A DNA stretch of 64,000 nt from CABYIR01 sp038103905 (GCA_038103905.1 JAYNZW010000006.1:36281-100280), one strand, 5' to 3'. Positions 8,959 through 18,142 are shown, numbered from the stretch's first letter. Numbers and translations: made by a program. Notes: generated by a model not told the origin, from the letters alone.

Positions 8959-10244
8959 CGATCTATTTTGCCTTCTAAAGTTTTATCTTTCAATTCTATA
9001 TTAATTTTATGATCATCTAAAATATCAGAGCTTACTTGGACAGGCTTTTTATTGCTATTTCTTATTACTGCAAAACCTCTATTTATTACAGATTTATAAC
9101 TTAAGCTTTCAATTAATTTAGATAAGCTATTAACTTTCTCAACTTTAGATGAAATATATTGTTTATTTGAAACTTGAATTCGATTTGAATAATGTTTTAA
9201 TAAATCAATCTTGGATTTTAATTGTTCTTTTAGAATCTTTGTGTTCAGTCGAGCAGATATTGTTAGAAAATTTGAGTTTAAAGAGTTTAAAAATATCTTT
9301 AGATTTGCTGGAAGCTTGTGATCGATTAATTTAAATTTTTGCTTCTTTTCATCAATTGAAAATATAATACTTTGGTCTAGCTTTGCTTGAGTTTCACGTA
9401 TTGATTCATACAACTCTTCTTTGACAGGCGTAGCAAGCTCTGCTGCAGCAGTTGGAGTTGGTGCTCTGAGATCAGAAACTAAATCAATTAATGTGGTATC
9501 TGTTTCATGACCAATAGCAGAAATAATTGGAATTTCACTCTCAAATACAGCATTTACAATATTTTCTTCATTAAATGCCCACAGGTCTTCAATGCTTCCA
9601 CCGCCGCGCGCAACTATTATGACATCAGGTTTTATTAATCTATCAATATTATCTTTATTAAAACCTTTGATTGCTTGAGTTATAAGTGCTGAAGAATCAT
9701 CACCCTGAACAGGTACCGGCCATAAAATTACATTCAGCGGATACCGTTCTTCAATTCTGTGCAATATATCCTGAATAACTGCCCCGGTTGGAGATGTAAT
9801 TACACCTATCCTTGTTGGGTAATTTGGAATTTGTTTTTTATGATGAAGATCAAAAATTCCAGTAGCAGCGAGCCTCTTTTTACGTTCTTCGAGCAATGCC
9901 ATTAGTGCACCTTCTCCAGCAGGCATAAGAGAATCAATATGAATAGAATAATCTGAGCGTCCAGGATATCGGTCAGAATATCCTGTAGTTAATTTTCCTT
10001 TGCATATAACTTCTAATCCATCTTGGGGTTGGAATCCAAGTCTTGAAACATTGCTTCTCCATATAATGCCATTAATAATAGCTCCCTCATCTTTTAGATT
10101 AAGATATACATGGCCTGACGCAGCTTGCTTTAGTCCCGTTATTTCTCCTCGAACCCTAACATAGCCAAATGTTTCGTCTAAGACATCTTTAATAGACTTA
10201 GAAATTTCAGTAACAGAATATTCAGGAATATTTTCTTTAACCAT
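8955..10244 (-). CDS. xseA: Exodeoxyribonuclease VII large subunit
   Basis: Catalytic subunit of exonuclease VII, which degrades single-stranded DNA from either end together with XseB. It has an N-terminal OB fold (about residues 8-110, with VRVRGEITGLKQAASGHVYLNLKD), then the nuclease core with GVITSPTGAVIQDI, ARGGGSIEDLWAFNEE and ISAIGHETDTTLID, followed by coiled-coil-rich sequence. At 429 aa it is close to the family length. xseB is not visible in the window. The start lies 51 bp from the divergent purD start. Confidence 0.93.
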   Translation of the reverse strand: MVKENIPEYSVTEISKSIKDVLDETFGYVRVRGEITGLKQAASGHVYLNLKDEGAIINGIIWRSNVSRLGFQPQDGLEVICKGKLTTGYSDRYPGRSDYSIHIDSLMPAGEGALMALLEERKKRLAATGIFDLHHKKQIPNYPTRIGVITSPTGAVIQDILHRIEERYPLNVILWPVPVQGDDSSALITQAIKGFNKDNIDRLIKPDVIIVARGGGSIEDLWAFNEENIVNAVFESEIPIISAIGHETDTTLIDLVSDLRAPTPTAAAELATPVKEELYESIRETQAKLDQSIIFSIDEKKQKFKLIDHKLPANLKIFLNSLNSNFLTISARLNTKILKEQLKSKIDLLKHYSNRIQVSNKQYISSKVEKVNSLSKLIESLSYKSVINRGFAVIRNSNKKPVQVSSDILDDHKINIELKDKTLEGKIDR

Positions 10245-10295
10245 TTTTCATAATTTAAACTATGTTATGATATTATTAAAGTTAAGTTTAATTAT

Positions 10296-11567
10296 ATGAA
10301 TATTTTAGTAATTGGAAGTGGCGCAAGAGAACATGCTATATGCTATGCTGTCAGTCAAAGTTCGAGATTAAATGAGCTATATGCAATACCTGGAAACTAT
10401 GGAATTTCTCAATTAGCTGAGTGTCATATTATAGATATAAATAATTTTAATGAGATATATGGCTTTGCAATTAAAAAAAATATTGATCTTATTATCGTTG
10501 GACCTGAAGTACCTTTAGTAAACGGTATAGTAGATTACTTTACTTCTAAAAAAATAAAAATTTTTGGTCCAGATAAATTTGCTGCTCAACTTGAAGGATC
10601 AAAAAGTTTTATGAAAGATCTTTGTAGGGAATACAATATTCCCACAGCTCAATATGAGAAATTTCAGAATTCTGATGATGCAATAAAATATTTAGAGAAA
10701 CAAAGTTATCCAATTGTCATTAAGGCCGATGGACTAGCAGCTGGTAAAGGTGTTACTATTGCCGAAGATTTTAAGGCTGCAAGCATAGCTGTCCAAGATG
10801 TTTTCAATCATAAATTTGGAGAAAATATGGATGTCGTTATTGAAGAGTTTATGCACGGAGAAGAGGCAAGTTATTTTGTTTGTTCTGATGGTAAAGATTT
10901 TGTTTCTCTAATAAGCGCACAAGATCATAAAAGAATTGGTGAAGGTGATACTGGGCCAAATACTGGAGGAATGGGAGCTTATTCTCCTGCTCCTGTATTT
11001 ACTGATAACGTAAAAAAACAAGTTGATACCGAGATTATAAAACCAACACTTAGAGCAATGATTAACAAAGGTCACCCATTTAAAGGCATCCTCTATGCTG
11101 GATTGATGATTAAAAATGAAAAAGCAAAATTAGTTGAATACAATATAAGATTTGGAGATCCAGAATGCCAAGTTTTAATGATGAGCATTAAATCAGACTT
11201 AATTGATCTAATGACATATACAATTGATGGATCAATTAAAGACTATAAGTGTGATTGGTATGATGAAGATTGTGCTACCGTAGTTCTTGCTTCAAAAGGT
11301 TACCCTGGAGAATTTAAAAAAGACACAGAAATTAAAGGACTTGAGAACATAGTAACAAATCAAAGCCTTCAGATATTTCATGCGGCTACTGTTGAGTCTG
11401 AGAAAAAAATATTAGCAAATGGGGGTAGAGTTTTATCAATAACTGCAAAAGATATCTCTTTGCGATCTGCACTCAATACAATATATAATCAAATCAAAAA
11501 AATAGACTGGGATGAATGCTATTATCGAAATGATATAGGTCACAAAGCTTTGAAAAATGAACACTAG
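10296..11567 (+). CDS. purD: Phosphoribosylamine-glycine ligase
   Basis: ATP-grasp enzyme (GAR synthetase), second step of purine synthesis. The 423-aa protein has the N-terminal nucleotide-fold MNILVIGSGAREHAI, the ATP-grasp loop IVIKADGLAAGKGV (about residue 140), DTGPNTGGMGAYSPAP and YNIRFGDPECQ, all diagnostic for PurD. It overlaps the next gene by 11 bp. The 51-bp gap upstream must hold divergent promoters for purD and xseA. Confidence 0.95.
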   Translation: MNILVIGSGAREHAICYAVSQSSRLNELYAIPGNYGISQLAECHIIDINNFNEIYGFAIKKNIDLIIVGPEVPLVNGIVDYFTSKKIKIFGPDKFAAQLEGSKSFMKDLCREYNIPTAQYEKFQNSDDAIKYLEKQSYPIVIKADGLAAGKGVTIAEDFKAASIAVQDVFNHKFGENMDVVIEEFMHGEEASYFVCSDGKDFVSLISAQDHKRIGEGDTGPNTGGMGAYSPAPVFTDNVKKQVDTEIIKPTLRAMINKGHPFKGILYAGLMIKNEKAKLVEYNIRFGDPECQVLMMSIKSDLIDLMTYTIDGSIKDYKCDWYDEDCATVVLASKGYPGEFKKDTEIKGLENIVTNQSLQIFHAATVESEKKILANGGRVLSITAKDISLRSALNTIYNQIKKIDWDECYYRNDIGHKALKNEH

Positions 11568-12621
11568 AGATCAAATATTTTCAGGAACTAAAGAGGTTGA
11601 TGAAAAGCTTTCAATTAATCAACTCAATCTTGAAGATTATCTTAAAAAGATTTTTGGAAATGAGACTTCAATCCATGAAATTAAACAGTTCAAGGGAGGT
11701 CAATCAAATCCCACTTATATGATTATTACTAATCAAGGAGACTATGTTTTAAGACGTCAGCCCCCAGGAAAACTATTAAAATCTGCTCATGCAGTTGATA
11801 GAGAGTACAAAGTCATAACAGCATTGGGTCAAACAGATGTACCTGTTCCACGAACTTATGATTATTGTAGTGACGAAAATGTTGTAGGTACAAAATTTTT
11901 TTTAATGGATCATGTTAAAGGAAATATATATTGGGAATTATTGTTGCCTAATCTAGATAAACCCTCTCGTAGACAAGTTTATTTATCTATGAATGATACA
12001 ATTTCAAAATTGCACAATGTTAATTTTGAGGAAATAAACTTAGGTGATTATGGCAAGCATGAAAATTATATGCAAAGACAAATATATAGATGGACCAAAC
12101 AATACAAAGACTCTGAAACGCAAGAAATTCCTGAAATGAATGAGCTCATTAATTGGCTTCCTCAAAATATTCCATTGGAACAAGAAACTTCTATTGTTCA
12201 TGGTGATTTTAGATTGGATAATATGATCTTTGATCCTGAAACGCATCAGGTAAAAGCAATATTAGATTGGGAATTATCAACCCTAGGAAATCCAATTGCA
12301 GATTTTACATATCATATGATGTCATGGAGATTGCCTGCGGCAGCAAAAGGCCTAGGAATGCTTGGATCCGACTTGAAATCTTTAAATATTCCGTCTGAAG
12401 ATGAATATTCAGCGCTCTATTACAAAAAAACTGGCAGAAATAAAATTGAGAATTGGGATTTTTATATGGCTTATAATATTTTTAGATTAGCTGGAATTGC
12501 TCAAGGAATCGTTGGACGAGTAAGAGACGGAACTGCTTCAAGTTCAGAAGCAAAAGACTTTGAAGCTTTTGTGCCAATTTTAGGAAGAATCGGTTGGGGT
12601 CTGGTAAGTGGGATTAAATAA
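11557..12621 (+). CDS. APH-fold phosphotransferase, ACAD10/11 N-domain type (LvaA-like)
   Basis: Aminoglycoside-phosphotransferase-fold kinase of the branch found as the N-terminal domain of human ACAD10/11 and as the separate LvaA kinase. Members act on 4-hydroxyacyl-CoA rather than antibiotics. In this 354-aa protein the glycine-rich loop region is FKGGQSNPTY (about residue 47), the nucleotide-site arginines follow as YVLRRQPPG, the catalytic loop is VHGDFRLDN (about 213) and the metal aspartate is AILDWELSTLGNP. The acyl-CoA dehydrogenase encoded 1.4 kb downstream would be the expected partner. Substrate is inferred from family only. Confidence 0.8.
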   Translation: MNTRDQIFSGTKEVDEKLSINQLNLEDYLKKIFGNETSIHEIKQFKGGQSNPTYMIITNQGDYVLRRQPPGKLLKSAHAVDREYKVITALGQTDVPVPRTYDYCSDENVVGTKFFLMDHVKGNIYWELLLPNLDKPSRRQVYLSMNDTISKLHNVNFEEINLGDYGKHENYMQRQIYRWTKQYKDSETQEIPEMNELINWLPQNIPLEQETSIVHGDFRLDNMIFDPETHQVKAILDWELSTLGNPIADFTYHMMSWRLPAAAKGLGMLGSDLKSLNIPSEDEYSALYYKKTGRNKIENWDFYMAYNIFRLAGIAQGIVGRVRDGTASSSEAKDFEAFVPILGRIGWGLVSGIK

Positions 12622-12624
12622 TTT

Positions 12625-13866
12625 ATGACAAATATTCTAGATATTGATTTTGTTAGAAAGCAGTTTCCTGCTTTTCAAAATCCAAAAACTGAAAATTTTG
12701 CATTCTTTGAAAATGCTGGAGGAACTTATGTTCCTAAACAATTAATTGAAAAACTGAATGACTTTATGATCACTAAAAAAGTCCAGCCATATGGTGATTT
12801 TGGTCCATCGATTGAGGCTGGTGAAGAAATGGATAAAAGCTTAGCTAAAATTGCTGAATTATTAAATGTTTCTAAAGATGAATTTATTATTGGTCCTTCA
12901 ACAACGATGAATATGTTTTTATTATCAAATGCAATTCAAAGTTGGTTAAATGAAGGAGATGAAATTATTGTAACCAACCAGGATCATGAAGCAAATATTG
13001 GTGCTTGGAGAAAGCTGGGAGAGAAAGGCATTAAAATCAAGGAATGGAAATTTAATACAGATACTGCCGAATTAGAAATTGAAGAATTAAAAAAAATTAT
13101 AACTGACAAAACAAAATTCATCTGTGTTTGTCATACTTCTAATATTGTTGCTTCAATAAATAATCTTCATGAAATAACTAAAATTGCTCATGAAAGAAAT
13201 ATAAAAGTTGTTGGAGATGGAGTTGCTTATATGGCTCATGATCTCGCTGACTTAAAAAATATTGACGTAGATTTTTATGGCTTTAGTTTATACAAAACTT
13301 ATGGTCCACATCTTGCTCTTCTTTATGGCAAAAAAGAATTACTTCAAAAGACAAAAAATTTAAATCATGAATTTTTATCTGAAGAGGTTCCTTACACACT
13401 AAATCCAGGTGGTCCAAATCATGAAGAACTAGCATGCTTATCTGGTCTAACAGATTACTATGAAGATTTATATGATCATCATTTTAATGATAATGGCATA
13501 GGACTTCATGAGAAAGGCAAGAGAATCTTTCAATTAATACATGAACATGAAGAGAAATTAATTAAAGTTTTACTAGAGTTTCTTCAAAGTAAAAAAAATG
13601 TAAGGATTATTGGAAATCAATCTCATTCAAGAAATATAAGAATGCCTACCTTATCTTTTACTGTAAATGGTATCAGCTCAAAAGAAATCGCTTATGGCGC
13701 TGGTAAAAAAGATATTGGTATTCGTAATGGAGAATTTTATGCTTGGCGCTGTCTTCAGGGACTTGGGATTGAGCCAAACGATGGTGTTGTAAGGGCTTCA
13801 ATGGTGCACTACAACAATTTAGAAGAAGTAAATCGTCTTATAACTTATCTAGATGAAATTATTTAG
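12625..13866 (+). CDS. Class V aminotransferase, cysteine desulfurase-like (VC1184 subfamily)
   Basis: PLP enzyme of fold type I, 413 aa. It has FFENAGGTYVPK near the start, IIVTNQDHEANIGAW, the PLP aspartate region VVGDGVAYMAHD and the Schiff-base lysine in FSLYKTYGPH (about residue 225). The pattern matches the cysteine desulfurase-like subfamily whose true substrate is unsettled, rather than IscS or SufS of Fe-S assembly; no suf or isc genes are nearby. It lies 3 bp after the phosphotransferase gene and probably shares its transcript. Confidence 0.78.
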   Translation: MTNILDIDFVRKQFPAFQNPKTENFAFFENAGGTYVPKQLIEKLNDFMITKKVQPYGDFGPSIEAGEEMDKSLAKIAELLNVSKDEFIIGPSTTMNMFLLSNAIQSWLNEGDEIIVTNQDHEANIGAWRKLGEKGIKIKEWKFNTDTAELEIEELKKIITDKTKFICVCHTSNIVASINNLHEITKIAHERNIKVVGDGVAYMAHDLADLKNIDVDFYGFSLYKTYGPHLALLYGKKELLQKTKNLNHEFLSEEVPYTLNPGGPNHEELACLSGLTDYYEDLYDHHFNDNGIGLHEKGKRIFQLIHEHEEKLIKVLLEFLQSKKNVRIIGNQSHSRNIRMPTLSFTVNGISSKEIAYGAGKKDIGIRNGEFYAWRCLQGLGIEPNDGVVRASMVHYNNLEEVNRLITYLDEII

Positions 13867-14023
13867 ATTTTAAATTTTTTAATCTTTCTTTCTTCTGTCT
13901 AATTGACTCATTCATGGATAGATCTTCGAAATGATGATATTCATCCCAATATGAGTCAAAACTAGCTTTCCTTACGAAACGACTATATTGATCTTTAATA
14001 AGTATTTCTTTTTTTTTAGACAA
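13859..14023 (-). CDS. Possible 54-aa charged protein (TTG start)
   Basis: A reading frame filling the gap between two convergent genes. Starting at TTG 14023 it encodes 54 aa opening with SKKKEILIKDQYSRFVRK and containing an aromatic patch (FDSYWDEYHHFEDL) before a basic tail. The TTG is 1 bp after the acyl-CoA dehydrogenase stop, so it could be translated by re-initiation, and its stop overlaps the aminotransferase 3' end. There is no ATG in the open part of the frame apart from a late one that would leave about 19 aa. The composition looks protein-like, but no family is recognised. Confidence 0.4.
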   Translation of the reverse strand: MSKKKEILIKDQYSRFVRKASFDSYWDEYHHFEDLSMNESIRQKKERLKNLKSK

Positions 14024-14024
14024 A

Positions 14025-15230
14025 TTAGAGATATTTTTTTAATTCATTTCTGGCAATTGATAGCCTATGAACTTCATCTGGACCATCTGCAAGTCTTAAT
14101 GTTCGCATTCCAGCATAAGCTCGTGCCATTCCTGGGTCAGAGGTAACACCTGCTCCCCCAAAAGCTTGAATTGCATCATCAATTATTTTTAATGCCATAT
14201 TGGGAGCAGCAACTTTAATCATTGCTATTTCATTTTTTGCAACTTTATTTCCAACTTCGTCCATCATTGAAGCAGCCTTAAGAGTAAGTAATCTGGTCAT
14301 TTCGATATTAATTCTTGCATCAGCAATTCTCTCCTGCCATACCGAATGTCTTACTACCTCTTTACCAAAAGCTTTTCTAGACATTAACCTTTTAATCATT
14401 GCCTCAAGAGCGACTTCAGCCAATCCAATTGTTCTCATACAGTGATGAATTCTTCCTGGGCCCAATCTACCTTGAGCAATTTCAAAACCTCTTCCTTCTC
14501 CAAGAAGCATATTTTCAGGCGGTACTTTTACATCATTAAACTCTATTTCAGCATGACCATGAGGCGCATCATCAAATCCAAATACTGGCAAGTGTCTTTT
14601 TATTTTTATACCTGGAGTATCTTTATCAACTAAAATCATTGATTGTTGTTTATGAATATCAGAATTTTCAGGATCAGTTTTTCCCATAAAAATATAGAAA
14701 GCACATCTTGGATCCATAGCTCCAGACGTCCACCACTTTGTTCCATTTAAAACATACTGATTTCCGTCTTTTCTAATTTCACTTGTAATGTTTGTTGCAT
14801 CAGAGGAAGCAACCGCCGGTTCAGTCATTGCAAATGCAGATCTTGTTTTTCCTTCAAGAAGAGGTTCCAAATATTTCTTTTTTTGCTCATCCGTTCCATA
14901 TCTAACTAAAACTTCCATGTTACCAGTATCTGGTGCAGAACAATTAAAAACTTCTGCCGACCACATTGCTCTACCCATTATTTCACACATTGGAGCATAT
15001 TCAGCATTAGTAAGTCCGTGTCCTAGATCACTTTCAGGAAGAAAAAGGTTCCATAGATCTTCCTTTTTTGCTTCTTCCTTTAAATCTTCAATAATAGGCA
15101 CGACTTGCCACCGATTATTCCCAAAATCCTCAATTTGCTGATGGTATGTACTGTTATTAGGATAAACATGTTTATCCATAAATTTTTCAAGACGTTCTGT
15201 TGTTGTTTTAGCTTTTTCTGAAATTGTCAT
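14025..15230 (-). CDS. Acyl-CoA dehydrogenase family protein (ACAD10/11 or LvaC type)
   Basis: FAD-dependent acyl-CoA dehydrogenase, 401 aa. Recognisable blocks are FAMTEPAVASSDATNI and WWTSGAMDPRC (FAD/substrate site), GRLGPGRIHHCMRTIG, and the C-terminal IQAFGGAGVTSDPGMARAYAGMRTLRLADGPDEVH. The GPGRIHHCMR and late aspartate pattern belong to the ACAD10/11-like branch, in which the partner kinase phosphorylates a 4-hydroxyacyl-CoA and the dehydrogenase-fold enzyme removes the phosphate. A homologue of that kinase is encoded at 11557-12621 on the opposite strand. Its start directly abuts the tadA stop. Confidence 0.85.
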   Translation of the reverse strand: MTISEKAKTTTERLEKFMDKHVYPNNSTYHQQIEDFGNNRWQVVPIIEDLKEEAKKEDLWNLFLPESDLGHGLTNAEYAPMCEIMGRAMWSAEVFNCSAPDTGNMEVLVRYGTDEQKKKYLEPLLEGKTRSAFAMTEPAVASSDATNITSEIRKDGNQYVLNGTKWWTSGAMDPRCAFYIFMGKTDPENSDIHKQQSMILVDKDTPGIKIKRHLPVFGFDDAPHGHAEIEFNDVKVPPENMLLGEGRGFEIAQGRLGPGRIHHCMRTIGLAEVALEAMIKRLMSRKAFGKEVVRHSVWQERIADARINIEMTRLLTLKAASMMDEVGNKVAKNEIAMIKVAAPNMALKIIDDAIQAFGGAGVTSDPGMARAYAGMRTLRLADGPDEVHRLSIARNELKKYL

Positions 15231-15696
15231 TTACCTATTTTCCTTAAAAAAATTATTTATCAAAGCTTCACATTCAGATTTTGAAATATTATCGTATATT
15301 TCAGGCACATGATTACAATACTTTGACTGAAAAAAATTAATATTACCATTTATAGCACCAAATTTCAAATCATCAGCACCAAAAAATAACTTTTTTATTT
15401 TTGATCGTGATATGGCAGAAGCACACATGATACATGGTTCTAAAGTAACATAAAGACTGCAATCAATAAGTCGATTGCTTTTTATTTTGTTACATGCTTC
15501 TCTAANNNNNNNNNNCTCTAATAGCATTAATTTCTGCGTGACCAACTGGATTATAGTCATTAACTAAAGTATTGTGGGCACTACTCAAAATCCTTCCACT
15601 CTTATCAAGAATAACACACCCAACAGGAACTTCTCCACACTTTTTTCCTTTTACTGCCATTTCTATAGCTAAATTCATTGGAGAATTTTTGGACAT
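15231..15696 (-). CDS. tadA: tRNA-specific adenosine deaminase (interrupted by an assembly gap)
   Basis: Converts the wobble adenosine of tRNA-Arg(ACG) to inosine. The zinc deaminase motifs are intact on both sides of a 10-N run: GHAEINAIR (H zinc ligand, E proton shuttle) and TLEPCIMCA (two zinc cysteines). The six bases CTCTAA flank the N run on both sides; removing the Ns and one copy gives an in-frame 149-aa protein reading INAIREACNK at the join, equal in spacing to E. coli TadA. The gene is therefore probably intact in the organism and the gap is a scaffolding artefact. Confidence 0.92.
15506..15515. other. Assembly gap (10 N) inside tadA
   Basis: A run of ten N. The left flank ends CTCTAA and the right flank begins CTCTAA, so the contigs probably overlap by six bases and no sequence is missing. 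Confidence 0.97.
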
Positions 15697-15747
15697 ATAA
15701 TTAATTTAAACTTTCTTTTAAGAATAATATATAGATATAAAAATTAT

Positions 15748-16461
15748 ATGAAAAATAATAAAAATTCAGAACGTATCAGCAAAGTAATCGCTCGTTCATC
15801 CCAATATTCACGAAGGCAAGTTGAGCAACTTATTATTGAGGGAAGAGTTAAGATTGATGGAAAAATAATCGATCGCCCAAATATAAATGTCAGTTCATCA
15901 AACAAAATCTTACTGGATAAAAAAATTATTGATTATAAAACGAATGATGAAATTTTTATTTTTAATAAACCTCGAGGATGTTTAGTTACTCACTCAGATC
16001 CTGAAGGTAGAAAAACTATATTTAATATTATTCCTAAAAAATTTGAAAAATATATTTCTATTGGAAGATTAGATTATAACTCTGAAGGGTTATTGCTGCT
16101 TACTAATAATGGGGATATTAAAAGATATTTTGAATTACCAAAAAATAATTTTGAAAGATCATATAAAGTTAAAGTACAGGGTAAAATAGATGATAAAATA
16201 ATTAAAAGTCTTAAAAAAGGATTATTTATCAATAAGATTAAATATAAACCAATTATAGCATTAGTCGAAAGCAGTACTCCAACTTATACTTGGATTATAA
16301 TGACTCTTAGAGAAGGCAAAAATCGTGAGATAAGAAATATCTTTGAGTCATTTAATATGACTGTTACTCGATTAATACGAATTTCCTATGGTCCTTATAA
16401 ACTTAGAAAAACCAAGAAGGGTGAGATTGTTAAAGCTAGAGTAATTAAAAACATTAAATGA
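15748..16461 (+). CDS. RsuA/RluB-family pseudouridine synthase
   Basis: Isomerises a uridine in rRNA. The 237-aa protein has an N-terminal S4 RNA-binding domain (about residues 8-55, SRRQVEQLIIEGRVKIDG) and a catalytic domain with IFNKPRGCLVTHSDPEGR and the active-site motif SIGRLDYNSEGLLLLTN (aspartate nucleophile, about residue 110), then EGKNREIRNIF. Length and motifs fit RluB (23S U2605) best, but RsuA and RluE/F are close relatives. It overlaps rsmD by 4 bp (ATGA). Confidence 0.85.
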   Translation: MKNNKNSERISKVIARSSQYSRRQVEQLIIEGRVKIDGKIIDRPNINVSSSNKILLDKKIIDYKTNDEIFIFNKPRGCLVTHSDPEGRKTIFNIIPKKFEKYISIGRLDYNSEGLLLLTNNGDIKRYFELPKNNFERSYKVKVQGKIDDKIIKSLKKGLFINKIKYKPIIALVESSTPTYTWIIMTLREGKNREIRNIFESFNMTVTRLIRISYGPYKLRKTKKGEIVKARVIKNIK

Positions 16462-17027
16462 GAATAATTAGTGGAAATAGAAAAGGTCATAAATTAATTA
16501 CACGAAAAAATCAGTCTGCGCGTCCAATTTCAGACAAGAATCGTGAAACTATTTTCAATCTATTGGCACATGGAAAGGGTATTGTCGAAACAGGTTTTTC
16601 GCTTAATCAAAGTACGATACTTGATGTGTTTGCTGGAACAGGATCATTTTCCTTTGAAGCATTATCCAGAGGCGCCAAAAAATCAGTCTTAATTGAAAAA
16701 GACTCCACGATGGTAGATCTTATTTATGAAAATATAAAAAAATTAGACTTTTTAGATGTAGTTCAAGTTTATCATATCGATGCTCTTAGAGTTCAATCAA
16801 TCGATTTCCAAGATAAATTTGACCTTGTCTATATTGACCCCCCCTATCAAAAAGCACTAGATGAAAAATTTATTGATAAAATAGGAATGATTAATTGTTT
16901 ATCAGAAAATTGCATCATTATTATTGAACAAAGCATTGAAGATAAAGTTTTAGCAAATAATAGAATTGAATTGATAAGAATGAAAGAACTTGGGAACTCA
17001 AGATTTTCATTCTTTAAAGCAATTTAA
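16458..17027 (+). CDS. rsmD: 16S rRNA (guanine966-N2)-methyltransferase
   Basis: SAM-dependent rRNA methyltransferase, 189 aa. It begins with MRIISGNRKGHKL, continues with ARPISDKNRETIFNLL, the SAM-binding loop DVFAGTGSFSFEALSRGA (about residues 55-72) and the catalytic DPPY motif. This order is diagnostic for RsmD. It is translationally coupled to the pseudouridine synthase upstream and converges with pgi (3 bp apart), so both genes modify the ribosome from one transcript. Confidence 0.93.
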   Translation: MRIISGNRKGHKLITRKNQSARPISDKNRETIFNLLAHGKGIVETGFSLNQSTILDVFAGTGSFSFEALSRGAKKSVLIEKDSTMVDLIYENIKKLDFLDVVQVYHIDALRVQSIDFQDKFDLVYIDPPYQKALDEKFIDKIGMINCLSENCIIIIEQSIEDKVLANNRIELIRMKELGNSRFSFFKAI

Positions 17028-17030
17028 TAT

Positions 17031-18134
17031 TTACTTTAAATAATTTTTTTGTTTTTCTACAGCATCTTGACCAAAAGGATCAACGCCTCCTAAACTAGCT
17101 AATAGTAAAGTTTCTAAAATTGAAACTGTAAAGAAATATCCCAATTGAAAACCTATTGATTTTTTATCATGCCCAAAGTAATCAGAATTTCTTATAATTG
17201 GGATATTTTCATTTTTAAGAGTTTTTATCATTGCTTGCCTATGATTTGCTAATGTTAAATCTATAAAGTTATTACTGTCTTGATAATTGGCACTATATAA
17301 TTCAAAAAATTTGTCTTTTGGCCCATCTAAATAGAGCTGTAAAACACTATGCTGATCCTGTGTCATTTGAGAAATAACAGGAAGATAACCAAATCCAGTC
17401 TTCCCTAAGCTTTCTGAATATAATTGCTTCATCCAATTACCAAGCTCATAGAGTTCATCGCCATATAAGAGAATAATGTCAATTTTTCTTCCTTCATTAA
17501 TTAAATCGTATTTTTTTTGAGCTATCTTAGTTGGAGATAGATCATCAGCCTGAAATTCATCTTTTAGAAATTCTGAAATCGCAGCATCAAGACCTTTAAA
17601 CATATCCATGTAATTATCAAAGAACAGCGAAATTGGTATCATGCTTGTATGTGAAAAAATTGAAAATCTTCCACCAATATTTGGATTAAGCTCGATACAT
17701 TGAAAACCAATATGATTTGCAAATCTATGAAGTATGGCATCATTATTTTCTGTAATAGCTAAAAAGTTTTTTGTTTTATCAAAATTTTTATCGACAAATT
17801 GGTTTATATAGTCGTAAAGAGTCAATACTTCAGATGTTGTTCCTGATTTGGAAATAAAAATAAATCCAGTTTCTTGCATGTTTAGAGAATTTAATATTTG
17901 ATCAACTTTTTTTGAGTTTAAATGATCAAAATAATAAACTCTTTTTTCATTTAAAATATAGCTAACAGCTTTTGACCCCTGAGAAGATCCTCCGATACCA
18001 ACAATTATATAATTTTCAAAATTAAAACTTAACTTTTCTTTTTCCTTTGAGTGCTCATTAATTAATAACTGGTGATCTAAGAAAGGGTATTTATTTGCTA
18101 ATATATTTTTCTTTATTTCTTCGTATGCCAACAT
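17031..18134 (-). CDS. pgi: Glucose-6-phosphate isomerase (short form)
   Basis: Interconverts glucose-6-phosphate and fructose-6-phosphate. Two SIS domains are visible: VGIGGSSQGSKAV (about residue 46), FISKSGTTSEVLTLY (sugar-phosphate loop), NIGGRFSIFSHTS, and a C-terminal VDPFGQDAVEKQKNYL. At 367 aa it is much shorter than the usual enzyme of about 550 aa, lacking the N-terminal extension; short Pgi forms are known in streamlined alphaproteobacteria. The family assignment is firm; activity in this short form is inferred. Confidence 0.87.
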   Translation of the reverse strand: MLAYEEIKKNILANKYPFLDHQLLINEHSKEKEKLSFNFENYIIVGIGGSSQGSKAVSYILNEKRVYYFDHLNSKKVDQILNSLNMQETGFIFISKSGTTSEVLTLYDYINQFVDKNFDKTKNFLAITENNDAILHRFANHIGFQCIELNPNIGGRFSIFSHTSMIPISLFFDNYMDMFKGLDAAISEFLKDEFQADDLSPTKIAQKKYDLINEGRKIDIILLYGDELYELGNWMKQLYSESLGKTGFGYLPVISQMTQDQHSVLQLYLDGPKDKFFELYSANYQDSNNFIDLTLANHRQAMIKTLKNENIPIIRNSDYFGHDKKSIGFQLGYFFTVSILETLLLASLGGVDPFGQDAVEKQKNYLK

Positions 18135-18142
18135 GAGGCTTA

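Noticed and set aside
11557..12621. Aminoglycoside resistance gene
   Set aside because: The APH fold is of the ACAD10/11 N-domain branch, and an acyl-CoA dehydrogenase partner is nearby.
14442..14633. Plus-strand frames inside the acyl-CoA dehydrogenase gene
   Set aside because: They are shadows of a clearly conserved minus-strand gene.
15231..15696. tadA as a pseudogene
   Set aside because: The break is caused only by Ns; merging the shared CTCTAA restores a full in-frame enzyme.
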